From the NCBI RefSeq assembly GCF_021390395.1, contig NZ_JAJUWT010000020.1, positions 1-64,000 of the forward strand: a stretch of DNA of 64,000 nucleotides. Reading direction: 5' to 3'. The position numbers and the translations under genes are program-made. This document shows positions 7,949 to 16,708 of this stretch, one piece after another. Numbering within the stretch: the stretch's first letter is position 1; every line of letters starts with the position of its first letter. This stretch comes from Saccharothrix sp. S26 (GTDB lineage Bacteria; Actinomycetota; Actinomycetes; Mycobacteriales; Pseudonocardiaceae). The notes under the pieces are model-generated. The model did no database searches. It was not told the DNA's origin and saw nothing but the letters and a program-made list of their open reading frames with translations.

Positions 7949-10924
7949 GTGACCTGCTTGTTCTCGATCTTGGGCGAAACGCGCATGCGCATCGGCTCCC
8001 GGTTGGACAGGAGCTGGGCGGCACCGAAGACCCGAGGGATGCTAGGGGTGCTGCTGACCGACCCGGGGAGTTGGTTCACCACCTCCGAACTCGTGGAATG
8101 GATGTGGCCGGAGGACGACAAACTGCCCCGGAACCTGGCTCAGACGTTCTACAACTACGCTGGCCGGATCCGGCAGGCGTTGCATTTGATGAACGCCGGC
8201 GTGGAATTGGAGAATCGAAAAGGCGGCTACCGGGTGACCGCCCTTCGGGCGAACGTCGACTACTTCTTGTCGGCCCAACTGCTCGACCGGTCGCGGGAGG
8301 CCCGTGAACCACGGGACGCGTTGAAGGCGGTCCGCCGGGCGATGGAGTACTGGGCCGACGACATCCCGCTCGCCGATCTGCCGGGCGAGCCGGCGCTGGC
8401 GTGGCGTCGTCAGGCGCACGAGAACGTCTGGCTGCCCATGCAGAGCGCATTGTGCTCCAGCCTGTTGGCGGACAACGACTTCCGGGGCGTGATCGCGCAC
8501 ATCGACGGACTGCGGCCCGCCGACTCCGCGTACCTGCCGCTGGTCATGCACCGGCTGCAGGCGATGCACGGCTTGCACTTGCGCAGTGAGATGGACGCCT
8601 ACTACTACGCCATGAGGCGTCGGCTCCAGGACGAGTTCGAGGACGCAGCCGCGGCGACGCTCAAGAAGTTCTACGAGGGCTTGGCCGGGCTTGCCCGAGT
8701 GCAGCCGCGCGGACCTGCCCGAACCCCGACCGCACCGCGGCGGCTGCCCCACGACGTCGAGGACTTCGTCGGACGGGACGCCCTGCTCGCCAAGATCGAC
8801 GCGGTGACGGGGTGCGCCAAGGGTGAACCTCGCCCTGGAGTCGTCCTGCTGCACGGCACCGCGGGCGTCGGCAAGACCGCCCTCGCGTTGCACTGGGCAC
8901 ACCGGGTTGTGGACATGTTCCCCGGTGGGGCGTTGCACTGCGACTTGAAGGGGTTCGCGGCTGACATGGCGTTGGACGCCAGTGTGGTTGTCGACCGCTT
9001 CCTCGAAGCACTGGGTGTCGACGTGGACCACTTGACCACCGCCGACCGGCGGGCGCGGCAGTTGGAGTCCGCGTTGCAGGACCGTCGGGTGCTGGTCGTA
9101 CTGGACAACGTGCGCGGATTGCCACAGGTATCGCCGTTGCTCCCGATCCTGCGCGACTGCACCGTCCTGGTCACCAGTCGCAACCGCTTGCCCGGCTTGG
9201 GGCCCCGCGCCTTCCCGGTGGCGCCGCTGGGCCCCTCGGAAGCCACCCGGATGCTCGAAACCCGGATCGGTGACCGCGCCCTGCGTGATCGGTGGGCGGT
9301 GAAAGACCTGGGCGCGCTGTGCGGAGCCCTGCCCTTGGCGATGGAGATCGTGGCTCACCGGATCGCGGCGAGCCCTGGCGCGGCGCTCGCCGAGTTCGTC
9401 GCCCAGCTGAGGGACGAGCGCCGGCTGTTGAACCTCGGCAACCACGGCGTCGACGGCGACATGAGCCTGAAGACGGTGTTCTCGTGGTCGTACCGCGCGT
9501 TGACCGGCATGGACCGTCGGGCGTTCCGGCTGCTCGGCCTGCACCCGGGGCCGGACTTGAGCATCGACGCCGTCACCGCCATGCTCGGCACGACGCGGTC
9601 GGCCGCGTTGGACTGCCTCGAACTGCTGTCCTCGGCCCACCTGCTCGAACAGCCCGGCCCGCTGCACCGCTACCGCTTCCACGACCTGCTCCGCGAGTAC
9701 GCCGAGGAGTGCGCGCGAGTGGACGAGACGGAACGGGAACGCGGGCTCGCCGAGCACCGGCTCGTCGACTTCTTCCTGCACACCGCGAAAGCGGCCGACT
9801 CGGTGGCGTTCTCGTACCGCGCGGGGAAGGAGGTGCACGAGCCAGTGGCAGACGTGCTGCCACTGGACTTCGCCCATGATCGTGCGGCGCAGGACTGGTT
9901 CATCGAGGAGCGGGCGAATCTCTGCGCGGTGATCGACCTCGCTGCCCGCCGCGGCATGCATTCCCGAGTGTGCCAGCTGGCCCATGTCGTCACGGACATG
10001 TTCCGAAGGTGCGGCTACTACGGGGAGTCCCGCGATGTGCTGACGCTCGCGGTCGGGTCGGCACAACTGGAAGGTGACGCGGACGCCGAGGCCGCGGCCT
10101 ACAACGATCTCGGCTTGGTGTACTTCGAGCAGTCGGCGTTCTTCGAAGCGCGCAAGCACTTCCACCAAGCGCACGCGATGGCCCAGTGGATGGGCAGCAA
10201 ACGCGGCACGGCGACCTCGCTGCACCTGTTGGCTCGGGTCGACATCGCCGAGGGCAGGATCGAGGACGGCGTGAGCCGCTACCAGGAGGCGTTGCGCCTT
10301 GCCCACGAGGTGAACGACCGCGGGGTGGCGGCGGGAACCTTGCACCGCTTGGGTGTGCTTGCGATGTCGCAGAACAACCGCGTGGATGCGGCGAAGTTGT
10401 TCCACCGTGCCTTGGAATTGCGCGAAGAGCTCGGCATCTTGACCGGCCAGGCGGACACCCTCGGCGAGCTGGCCGAGCTGCATCGGCGTCAAGGCGAGTT
10501 GCGCACCGCTGAGGACTACATCACCAAGGCGGTCCGGTTGCACATGCGCACCAGGGCTCAGGCCCTGGCCGCGAGTGCGTGCCAGGTCTGGGCGAGGATC
10601 CACCGGGATCGCGGTGACACGGTCAGCGCCACCCACTGCGCGCGTCGTGCCGTCCAGCTCTACGACCGGGTCGGCGACTCCAAGCGCAAGGCGGGTGCTC
10701 TGGTGCTGCTGGGCGAGTTGAGGTGGATGGCCAAGGCCCACGCGGCGGCAATAGAGGGCTGGGAGCAGGCGTGGAAGATCTTCACCGACGCCGGCGATCC
10801 CCGGGCCGCTGAGGTGGCGGCGAAGCTCGACCCTTTCGGCGGTGAACGCACCGTGCCGACCGCCCGGAGCGCCCGCTGGTCGGACGAACCGTCCGAATTC
10901 GGACGTCAAACCCCTCGGAAGTGA
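7949..10924 (+). CDS. AfsR/SARP family regulator with NB-ARC and TPR domains
   Basis: 991 aa. The N-terminal OmpR-type winged helix (LFSILGETRMRIGS, RGMLGVLLTDPGSWFTTSEL) is followed by a bacterial transcriptional activation domain to about residue 250. Next come an NB-ARC ATPase with Walker A HGTAGVGKTA (about 302-311) and Walker B VLVVLDNV (about 381-388), a winged-helix end (YRFHDLLREYAEECA), and TPR repeats (about 700-950). This is the AfsR domain order. GTG 7949 is chosen because GAGGGG lies 7 nt upstream and the SARP fold begins there; reading from further upstream would add 88 residues unlike the family and would cover the heptamer repeats. SARPs usually activate specialised-metabolite genes; the target here may be the divergent transferase gene or itself. 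Confidence 0.9.
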   Translation: MTCLFSILGETRMRIGSRLDRSWAAPKTRGMLGVLLTDPGSWFTTSELVEWMWPEDDKLPRNLAQTFYNYAGRIRQALHLMNAGVELENRKGGYRVTALRANVDYFLSAQLLDRSREAREPRDALKAVRRAMEYWADDIPLADLPGEPALAWRRQAHENVWLPMQSALCSSLLADNDFRGVIAHIDGLRPADSAYLPLVMHRLQAMHGLHLRSEMDAYYYAMRRRLQDEFEDAAAATLKKFYEGLAGLARVQPRGPARTPTAPRRLPHDVEDFVGRDALLAKIDAVTGCAKGEPRPGVVLLHGTAGVGKTALALHWAHRVVDMFPGGALHCDLKGFAADMALDASVVVDRFLEALGVDVDHLTTADRRARQLESALQDRRVLVVLDNVRGLPQVSPLLPILRDCTVLVTSRNRLPGLGPRAFPVAPLGPSEATRMLETRIGDRALRDRWAVKDLGALCGALPLAMEIVAHRIAASPGAALAEFVAQLRDERRLLNLGNHGVDGDMSLKTVFSWSYRALTGMDRRAFRLLGLHPGPDLSIDAVTAMLGTTRSAALDCLELLSSAHLLEQPGPLHRYRFHDLLREYAEECARVDETERERGLAEHRLVDFFLHTAKAADSVAFSYRAGKEVHEPVADVLPLDFAHDRAAQDWFIEERANLCAVIDLAARRGMHSRVCQLAHVVTDMFRRCGYYGESRDVLTLAVGSAQLEGDADAEAAAYNDLGLVYFEQSAFFEARKHFHQAHAMAQWMGSKRGTATSLHLLARVDIAEGRIEDGVSRYQEALRLAHEVNDRGVAAGTLHRLGVLAMSQNNRVDAAKLFHRALELREELGILTGQADTLGELAELHRRQGELRTAEDYITKAVRLHMRTRAQALAASACQVWARIHRDRGDTVSATHCARRAVQLYDRVGDSKRKAGALVLLGELRWMAKAHAAAIEGWEQAWKIFTDAGDPRAAEVAAKLDPFGGERTVPTARSARWSDEPSEFGRQTPRK

Positions 10925-11157
10925 GCGGGCCCTCTCTAAGCGCCGAACCACAGGTCGCCACAGGTCGACGATTCAACTTGGCCACCCGCAAGCGGTACCA
11001 AGACGGACGTCCGGCTTGTTAATTCGTGGAACCGCATTTCTGCGTTTTCTCTGTGTAGGCACATGAGGCTCAGAGGTCACCCTTACTCTGCGACATCGGG
11101 CGTACCCCGATGGTCCCGTCACGGCAAGTAACCATCCATATGGTCTAGTCTTGCGGT
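10925..11157. other. Intergenic region after the SARP gene
   Basis: 233 bp with no convincing ORF. It holds a tandem 10-bp duplication, CCACAGGTCG at 10948-10957 and 10958-10967. Near the right end a TAGTCT (11146-11151) could be a -10 for the structured transcript that follows. No clear terminator for the SARP gene was seen. Confidence 0.4.
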
Positions 11158-11237
11158 GATCGAGTGGTCGTGCGGCCACCTCGATCGGCTGTTGCCGATC
11201 ATGGATGAGGTACCACTGGTACAGGCATCGCTCGATC
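11158..11237 (+). promoter_or_regulatory. Structured leader with mutually exclusive hairpins
   Basis: GATCGAG (11158-11164) with TGG (11165-11167) can pair with CCA-C-CTCGATC (11176-11186). The same GATC (11183-11186) also begins a second perfect stem, GATCGGC-TGTT-GCCGATC (11183-11200), so the two hairpins exclude each other. A second CTCGATC at 11231-11237 offers a third partner. A TAGTCT -10 ending at 11151 would start a transcript at the base of the first hairpin. It looks like an attenuator or structured small-RNA leader; no known riboswitch class recognised. Confidence 0.4.
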
Positions 11238-11391
11238 GTGTGTGCGACCCACAATATTCCGCTCGTTCGGTCTAACCTGCGTCATTCCACCCCGCCGTCG
11301 GTCCTCCAGGAGGCTCTGCCACGATCACTCCACCTCCGAAGTCGGGGCCGGAGGGGCAACCCAGGCAAGCCTCAAGAACAGGAAACGAACG

Positions 11392-11517
11392 TTGGTTGAC
11401 TGTCTGAAGCGTTTCGGCGCGTCCGTCACTCTTATGGGGATGCTCGCCGTCCCGGTTTGGACTGACTACTGGTCTATCGACACGGTCGACAGCATCTCGG
11501 TGGTGGAGGTCGCCTGA
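11392..11517 (+). CDS. Short hydrophobic peptide ORF (41 aa)
   Basis: A TTG start preceded by AGGAAA with 6-nt spacing opens a 41-codon frame: a short basic N-terminus, a hydrophobic stretch (SVTLMGMLAVPVW) and an acidic tail. It ends 12 nt before a strong intrinsic terminator, and a structured leader of about 230 nt lies upstream, which argues for a discrete transcript. The peptide could be a membrane-associated small protein, a leader peptide or a secreted signal. No family recognised; an upstream in-frame ATG at 11242 without a ribosome site would give 91 aa and is less likely. Confidence 0.4.
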   Translation: MVDCLKRFGASVTLMGMLAVPVWTDYWSIDTVDSISVVEVA

Positions 11518-11529
11518 CAGACACGTGAC

Positions 11530-11566
11530 AGGGCTCGGGCTCGGCTGTGCGGTCGGCCCGAGCCCT
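11530..11566 (+). terminator. Strong intrinsic-type hairpin
   Basis: AGGGCTCGGGC (11530-11540) pairs perfectly with GCCCGAGCCCT (11556-11566), an 11-bp stem with a 15-nt loop and no long U-tract, as usual for actinomycetes. It ends the transcript containing the 41-codon ORF. Confidence 0.7.
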
Positions 11567-11665
11567 CGCCTGTCGGTTCGCTGTGGATCCTGTTCGTGGC
11601 CCGAGCGCTGCGGAACACTCCGGGACGTCTCACGAGCAAGTGCTCACGAGCGTAGAGGAGTGGTC

Positions 11666-12601
11666 ATGCATCGCACACTCGGTGTGCTGGCCGCGGTGGC
11701 CTTGGGGGTTTCCTCCCTGGTGACCGCCGGGTCCGCCGCCGTCGCAGCGCCCGCACACCCGTTCCCCGCCGACTTCCCGTTGCCCGACGGGTTCCAGCCC
11801 GAAGGCATCGCGATCGGCTCGACGCCCACCGCCTACTTCGGGTCGCTGGCCGACGGGGACCTGTTGCGGGTCGACCTCCGCACCGGGCGCGGTGAGGTGT
11901 TCAGCCAGGGGCCCGGGACGGCGTCGGTCGGGTTGAAGGTCGACTCGCGCAAGCGGCTGTTCGTGGCCGGTGGGGCGAGCGGTGACGCCAGGGTGGTCGA
12001 CGCGAGAACCGGAGAGATCCTCAAGTCTTATCGGTTCGCCGCGGATTCGGACACTTTCGTCAACGACGTCGTGATCACCGATGAGGCCGCGTACTTCACC
12101 GACTCGCGCAAGGCGGTGCTGTATCGCGTGGCGTTGGGTCGGCACGGCGCGTTGCCGGAGTCGCACACCGCGATTCCGCTGACCGGCGACTTCGTGGCGA
12201 CCCCGGGGGCCTTCAACGCCAACGGCATCGCCGAGACGCCCGACGGCAAGGCGCTGCTGATCGTCCAGAGCAACACCGGGCAGCTGCACCGGGTCGACCC
12301 GCGGACCGGTGTGACGGCCGTCGTCGACCTCGGCGGAGAGGTGCTGGCCAACGGCGACGGCCTGCTGGTCGAGGGCCGCACGCTCTACGTCGTGCAGAAC
12401 CGGCTGAACACCGTCGCGGTGTTCGCGCTGGCCAGGGACGGGTCGAGCGGGAGGCTGGTGACCAAGGTCACCGACTCGCGGTTCGACGTGCCGACCACGG
12501 TGGCGTCCTTCGCCGGGCGGCTCTACCTGCCCAACGCCCGCTTCACCACGCCGCCCACGCCCACGACGACGTACAACGCCGTTTCGGTGCCGAAGCGGTG
12601 A
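11666..12601 (+). CDS. Secreted SMP-30/gluconolactonase-like beta-propeller protein
   Basis: 311 aa. A Sec signal peptide (LGVLAAVALGVSSLVTAGSAAVAAPA, with the predicted cut after AVA or VAA) is followed by a beta-propeller. Repeating blades such as PEGIAIGSTPTAYFGSLADG, DTFVNDVVITDEAAYFTDS and NGIAETPDGKALLIVQS match the SMP-30/strictosidine-synthase-like superfamily. Members hydrolyse lactones or esters; the substrate is not predictable here. ATG 11666 has AGAGGAG 5 nt upstream. It is a single-gene unit bounded by terminators on both sides. Confidence 0.85.
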   Translation: MHRTLGVLAAVALGVSSLVTAGSAAVAAPAHPFPADFPLPDGFQPEGIAIGSTPTAYFGSLADGDLLRVDLRTGRGEVFSQGPGTASVGLKVDSRKRLFVAGGASGDARVVDARTGEILKSYRFAADSDTFVNDVVITDEAAYFTDSRKAVLYRVALGRHGALPESHTAIPLTGDFVATPGAFNANGIAETPDGKALLIVQSNTGQLHRVDPRTGVTAVVDLGGEVLANGDGLLVEGRTLYVVQNRLNTVAVFALARDGSSGRLVTKVTDSRFDVPTTVASFAGRLYLPNARFTTPPTPTTTYNAVSVPKR

Positions 12602-12606
12602 AAGTC

Positions 12607-12642
12607 AGGGGGCCGGTGCGGAGAAGTTCACATCGGCCCCCT
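12607..12642 (+). terminator. Hairpin terminator after the propeller gene
   Basis: AGGGGGCCG (12607-12615) pairs with CGGCCCCCT (12634-12642), a 9-bp perfect stem starting 6 nt after the stop codon. Confidence 0.7.
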
Positions 12643-12814
12643 GTTCGTGGCATCACTCGACTGGGTAACCTCATCGTCGCGTCGCGCAAGTGATCGCTGT
12701 CTCTTCGTAATAATGATCTTCGAGTGTTACCGTTCCGTCGCCGATCGGGTGAAGAAGAGTCAGCGGTCCTAGTGCTGCGCCTGACCTGGCACACGGACGA
12801 GGCTGCGGAGCGCT

Positions 12815-15262
12815 GTGAAGCAGAAGAGCACCACGGAGACGAACTACAAGACGATCCGTTCGCGCCTCACCGGTGTCGTCGTCGTCCCCAGCATCGTCCT
12901 GCTCATCATGTGGGCGCTGTTCTCGTCGTACACCCTGTTCGACGGCTTCTACCTCCGCGCCGTGGCCGTCGGCGTGAAGGACGCGTCGATCCCCGCGGTC
13001 CAGACGTTCGCCGCGTTGCAGAAGGAGCGCGAGCTCAGCATGACCGCGCTGAGCCAGCCCGACCGCGGCACCAGCGACCTCGAGGTCCAGCAGGCGGAGA
13101 CCGACCGCGCGGTCGACGGGATGCGCACGGCGTTCGACGAGCTGGCCTCCCAGGCGCCGCAGGAGATCGTCGACAAGATCAACGCCTTGAACGTGCTGCT
13201 GGACCAGCTGCCGCAGCGCCGCGCGGCCCTCGACGCCGGCCGCGCGTCCAAGAGCGAGATCTACACCTACTACAACAGCCTCCTCGACGCCGGTGACGCG
13301 CTGTTCAGCGTGCAGGCCCGCGTGGTGCCCGACCACGAGTCCGTCAAGGGCGCCATCACCTCCACCGAGTACTTCAAGGCCGCCGACTGGATGTCCCGCG
13401 CCACCTCGCTGGCCTCCAGCGCCCTGGCCGCCGGGCAGTTCACGCCCGAGGAGCACATCGAGTTCGCCAACCTGGTCGGCGCCTACCACTCCTCCTACGA
13501 CTCGATCGCCCCCTACGCCCGCCCCGAGGTGCGCGCGCACTACCAGTTCATGGTCGAGGGCGACCAGTGGAAGCGGCTGGTCGAGTTCGAGGGCAGGCTG
13601 ATCCAGAACGGCCAGAAGCCCGCCACCGCCGGGTCGCTGCAGGAGTGGCAGAACGTCAGCGGCCCCATCTCCGACGAGCTGACCGCGCTGGTCAGCGAGC
13701 AGGCCTCCGGCGCGGTGAGCATCACGATGGCGCGCGGCGAGAGCAAGTTCCGCACCGTGCTGATCGGCAGCCTGATCGGCCTGCTCGCCGTGATCATCGG
13801 CATCCTGATCGCCATCCGCACGTCGAACCGCCTGGTCAACCGGGCCCTGATCACGCGCCTGGCCGCGTTGAAGAAGGACTCGCTGACCCTGGCCCACGAG
13901 CGGCTGCCCGACATCGTCGACCGGCTGCGCGAGGGCAAGCACGTCGACGTGGAGGTCGAGGTGCCGCCGCTGGACTACGGCAGCGACGAGATCGGCCAGG
14001 TGGCCGACGCGTTCAACGCCGCCCAGTACACCGCCGTCGCCGCGGCCGTCAAGGAGAGCCAGGCCCGCGAAGGCGTGAACCGGGTCTTCCTCGACATCGC
14101 GCACCGCAACCAGGGCCTGGTGCACCGCCAGCTCAAGATCCTGGACAAGCTGGAGCGCGAGGAGGAGAACCCCGATCAGCTCGACGCGCTGTTCCAGCTC
14201 GACCACCTCGCCACCCGCGCCCGCCGCAACGCCGAGAACCTGATCATCCTCGCGGGCGAGCAGCCCGGCAGGCAGTGGCGCAAGCCCGTGCGCCTGCTCG
14301 ACGTGCTGCGCGCCGCGGTCGCGGAGACCGAGCAGTACGTCCGGGTCAAGGTGAACCCCGTGCCCGACACCGCGCTGGTGGGCGCGGCCGTCGCCGACAC
14401 GATCCACCTGATCGCCGAGCTCGTGGACAACGCCACGGCGTTCTCCTCGCCGCGCTCCCAGGTGCAGGTGCACGCCAGCGAGGTGCCGCAGGGCGTCGTG
14501 GTCGAGATCGAGGACCACGGCCTGGGCATCAACCCCGAGGACCGCGAGCAGCACAACGCGATGCTGGCCGACCCGCCGGAGTTCGACGCGATGCGCCTGC
14601 GCGGCGAGTCGCGCCTGGGCCTGTTCGTGGTCGCCCGGCTGGCCGCCCGCCGCGGCATCCACGTCGAGCTGCGCGACTCGCCCTACGGCGGCACGCTGGC
14701 GCTGGTCCTCATCCCGTCCGCGATCGTCGCGGGCCCGACCACGGCGACGGAGCCCGCCGAGACCCGGCAGCTGCCCCGTCGTTCCTTCCACGACATCCCG
14801 GAGCAGGGCGACGACTCAGTGCGAGACGCCAGGTTTCCCGACAGTTCCCGAGACCTGGAGGGGTTCTGGGCCCAGGCCGAGGCCGCGGCCAACGAACATC
14901 CCCTTCCAGAGGTCGAACGACTGAGCGGCGGGCTGGACCTGTCGCAGCGCAGCGGCGAGCTCGAGCTCTCGCAGCGCAGCGGCGAGCTGGAGCTGCCGCA
15001 GCGGAAGCGGGCCACGGCCGAGTGGCCCGCCGAGGAGCCGGGTTCGGCCGCCACCGCCGCCGACCGACCCGAACTGCCACGCAGGCGCCGTCAGCAGAAC
15101 CTGGCGCCGCAGTTGGTGCGCAACGATTTCCACCCTTCGCCCGACCCGCTCCCCGAGGTCGACCCCGAGAAGTCCGCCGACAAGGTCCGCAAGGGCCTCT
15201 CGGCGTTCCAACGGGGCACACGCGACGCCCGTCGGACACCCGGCGACGACCTCGAACCCTGA
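12815..15262 (+). CDS. cvnA: Conservon sensor histidine kinase-like protein CvnA
   Basis: 815 aa. TM1 (about residues 20-38) and TM2 (SLIGLLAVIIGILIAI, about 318-333) flank an extracytoplasmic nitrate/nitrite-sensor (NIT)-type domain. A HAMP-like linker, a helical HRNQGLVHRQLKILDKLE region (about 429) and an ATPase domain (IAELVDNATAFS about 533; EDHGLGI about 566) follow. The C-terminal 170 residues are low complexity with a 9-aa tandem repeat. In Streptomyces conservons CvnA is a kinase-like membrane protein that assembles with CvnB, C and D into a signalling complex resembling a G-protein-coupled receptor. GTG 12815 begins the run of four genes. Ligand unknown. Confidence 0.92.
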   Translation: MKQKSTTETNYKTIRSRLTGVVVVPSIVLLIMWALFSSYTLFDGFYLRAVAVGVKDASIPAVQTFAALQKERELSMTALSQPDRGTSDLEVQQAETDRAVDGMRTAFDELASQAPQEIVDKINALNVLLDQLPQRRAALDAGRASKSEIYTYYNSLLDAGDALFSVQARVVPDHESVKGAITSTEYFKAADWMSRATSLASSALAAGQFTPEEHIEFANLVGAYHSSYDSIAPYARPEVRAHYQFMVEGDQWKRLVEFEGRLIQNGQKPATAGSLQEWQNVSGPISDELTALVSEQASGAVSITMARGESKFRTVLIGSLIGLLAVIIGILIAIRTSNRLVNRALITRLAALKKDSLTLAHERLPDIVDRLREGKHVDVEVEVPPLDYGSDEIGQVADAFNAAQYTAVAAAVKESQAREGVNRVFLDIAHRNQGLVHRQLKILDKLEREEENPDQLDALFQLDHLATRARRNAENLIILAGEQPGRQWRKPVRLLDVLRAAVAETEQYVRVKVNPVPDTALVGAAVADTIHLIAELVDNATAFSSPRSQVQVHASEVPQGVVVEIEDHGLGINPEDREQHNAMLADPPEFDAMRLRGESRLGLFVVARLAARRGIHVELRDSPYGGTLALVLIPSAIVAGPTTATEPAETRQLPRRSFHDIPEQGDDSVRDARFPDSSRDLEGFWAQAEAAANEHPLPEVERLSGGLDLSQRSGELELSQRSGELELPQRKRATAEWPAEEPGSAATAADRPELPRRRRQQNLAPQLVRNDFHPSPDPLPEVDPEKSADKVRKGLSAFQRGTRDARRTPGDDLEP
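14939..15004 (+). repeat. 27-bp tandem repeat inside cvnA
   Basis: Two full copies (14939-14965, 14966-14992) and a partial third encode LSQRSGELE repeated in the disordered C-terminal tail of CvnA. Copies differ by a few synonymous or near-synonymous changes. Confidence 0.8.
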
Positions 15263-15303
15263 TCAGCTGTGGCCGGACGACTGGAAACCGGAAAGGCAAC
15301 CCG

Positions 15304-15741
15304 ATGAACGACATGACCAGCCAGCACAACGAACTGAACTGGTTGTTGGAGGACCTGGTCGGCCGGGTGGTCGGAGCTCGGCACGCGGTGGTCCTCTCGG
15401 CCGACGGTCTGCTGCTGGGCCGCTCGCCCGGGTTGTCGAAGGACGACTCGGACCACCTGTCCGCCATGGCCTCGGCGTTCCAGAGCCTGGCCCGCGGCAC
15501 CGGGCGGCACTTCGGCGGCGGCGCGGTGCGGCAGACCATCGTCGAGATGGAGCACGCCTACCTCTTCGTCACCGCGGCCGGCCACGGCGCCTGCCTGGCC
15601 GTCCTGGGCGAAGAGGACTCCGACATGGGCATGATCGCCTACGAGATGAACATGCTCGTCAAGCGCGTGGGCACGTACCTGTCCTCCGCGCCGCGCGGCA
15701 CCGCCGCGGCGAGCCTGCCGGCCGCTCGAAGGTCGTCCTGA
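15304..15741 (+). CDS. cvnB: Roadblock/LC7 domain protein CvnB
   Basis: 145 aa, cytoplasmic. One roadblock/LC7 domain: LNWLLEDLVGRVVGARHAVVLSADG near the start, then AGHGACLAVLGEEDSDMGM. Such domains act as regulators or partners of small GTPases; in conservons CvnB pairs with the CvnD GTPase. It starts 41 nt after cvnA and its TGA overlaps the ATG of cvnC by one base (TGATG), so the genes are co-translated. Confidence 0.93.
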   Translation: MNDMTSQHNELNWLLEDLVGRVVGARHAVVLSADGLLLGRSPGLSKDDSDHLSAMASAFQSLARGTGRHFGGGAVRQTIVEMEHAYLFVTAAGHGACLAVLGEEDSDMGMIAYEMNMLVKRVGTYLSSAPRGTAAASLPAARRSS

Positions 15742-16112
15742 TGGCCGGCCGCGAGGACTGGTGGTACGACGAGGCGGCGGGCCCGCTGGTCCGCCCGTAC
15801 GCGATGGTGCGCGGCCGGACCCGACCGCTGCGCCCGGAGCTGCACCTGGTGACGCAGGTGCGCGCGATGCCGTCGCCGTCGGACCCGGACGCGTTGTCGG
15901 TCGAGCACATGGAGATCATGGAGCTGTGCCGGCGACCGCTGTCCGTGGCCGAGGTGGCCGCGTACCTCGACGTGCCGCTGGTCGTCGTCAAGGTGTTGTT
16001 GAGCGATCTCATCCAGCGCGGTGACGTCGTGATCCGAGACCCCTCCCGAGTCCCGCAAGTGCCGGACCGGAACCTGTTGCAGGCGGTGTTGGACGGTGTC
16101 CGTGGAATCTGA
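15741..16112 (+). CDS. cvnC: DUF742 protein CvnC
   Basis: 123 aa. DUF742 throughout: WWYDEAAGPLVRPYAMVRGRT at the start and a winged-helix-like LSVAEVAAYLDVPLVVVKVL (about residues 67-86), ending RNLLQAVLDGVRGI. It is the third member of the conservon. Its role is probably as adaptor between the kinase-like protein and the GTPase. It overlaps cvnB by 1 nt and cvnD by 17 nt. Confidence 0.93.
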   Translation: MAGREDWWYDEAAGPLVRPYAMVRGRTRPLRPELHLVTQVRAMPSPSDPDALSVEHMEIMELCRRPLSVAEVAAYLDVPLVVVKVLLSDLIQRGDVVIRDPSRVPQVPDRNLLQAVLDGVRGI

Positions 16113-16686
16113 GCGGCCGGGTGGGGAACTGCTCGTACCCACCCCAGTGAAGATCGTCATCGCCGGTGGCTTCGGCACCGGCAAGACGACGATGGTCAAC
16201 TCGGTCAGCGAGATACCGCCGCTGCACACCGAGGAGCTGCTCACCGAGGCCGGTGTCGGCGTCGATGACGTGCTGGGCCTGGAGTCGAAGGAGACGACCA
16301 CGGTCGCGCTCGACTTCGGCCGCATCACCATCAACCCGGAAGTGGTGCTTTACCTGTTCGGCACCCCGGGCCAGAACCGGTTCTGGTTCATGTGGGACGA
16401 GCTGGCCTACGGCGCCATCGGCGCGGTGATCCTGGTCGACACGCGGCGGCTGGACAGCAGCTTCCCGTCGATCGACTTCTTCGAGCGGCGCGGCATCCCG
16501 TTCATCATCGCGGTGAACTGCTTCGAGGGCGCGCACAGCTACGAGGTCGAAGAGGTGCGCCGGGCGCTGGACGTGGACGCCGCCATCCCGCTCGTGCTGT
16601 GCGACGCGCGGGACCGCGAGTCCGCCAAGATGGTGCTGGTGAGCCTGATCCAGCACACGATGGACCGGCTCGACGCCATGGCGTGA
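16096..16686 (+). CDS. cvnD: Conservon small GTPase CvnD
   Basis: 196 aa GTP-binding protein. G1 is GGFGTGKTT, the G3 region reads LFGTPGQNRF (lacking the usual Asp of DxxG, as in MglA-like bacterial GTPases), and the G4 position reads NCFE instead of NKxD. It is the output switch of the conservon complex. GTG 16096 overlaps the end of cvnC; GTG 16102 is an alternative. No cytochrome P450 follows, unlike several Streptomyces conservons. Confidence 0.92.
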   Translation: MSVESERPGGELLVPTPVKIVIAGGFGTGKTTMVNSVSEIPPLHTEELLTEAGVGVDDVLGLESKETTTVALDFGRITINPEVVLYLFGTPGQNRFWFMWDELAYGAIGAVILVDTRRLDSSFPSIDFFERRGIPFIIAVNCFEGAHSYEVEEVRRALDVDAAIPLVLCDARDRESAKMVLVSLIQHTMDRLDAMA

Positions 16687-16708
16687 GGCGATCCGGCGCG
16701 GCGACCGC

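Noticed and set aside
8042..10951. 969-codon open frame antisense to the SARP gene
   Set aside because: Composition is low complexity and it mirrors the true gene; the plus-strand reading has clear SARP, NB-ARC and TPR domains.
11242..11391. Upstream in-frame ATG extending the 41-codon ORF to 91 aa
   Set aside because: No ribosome site precedes it and the added segment is basic, low-information sequence that covers the structured leader.
12671..14791. Long open frame on the minus strand opposite the conservon kinase gene
   Set aside because: It is an artefact of high GC in the third codon position of cvnA; the translation is repetitive and Arg/Gln/Gly/Val-rich with no family resemblance.
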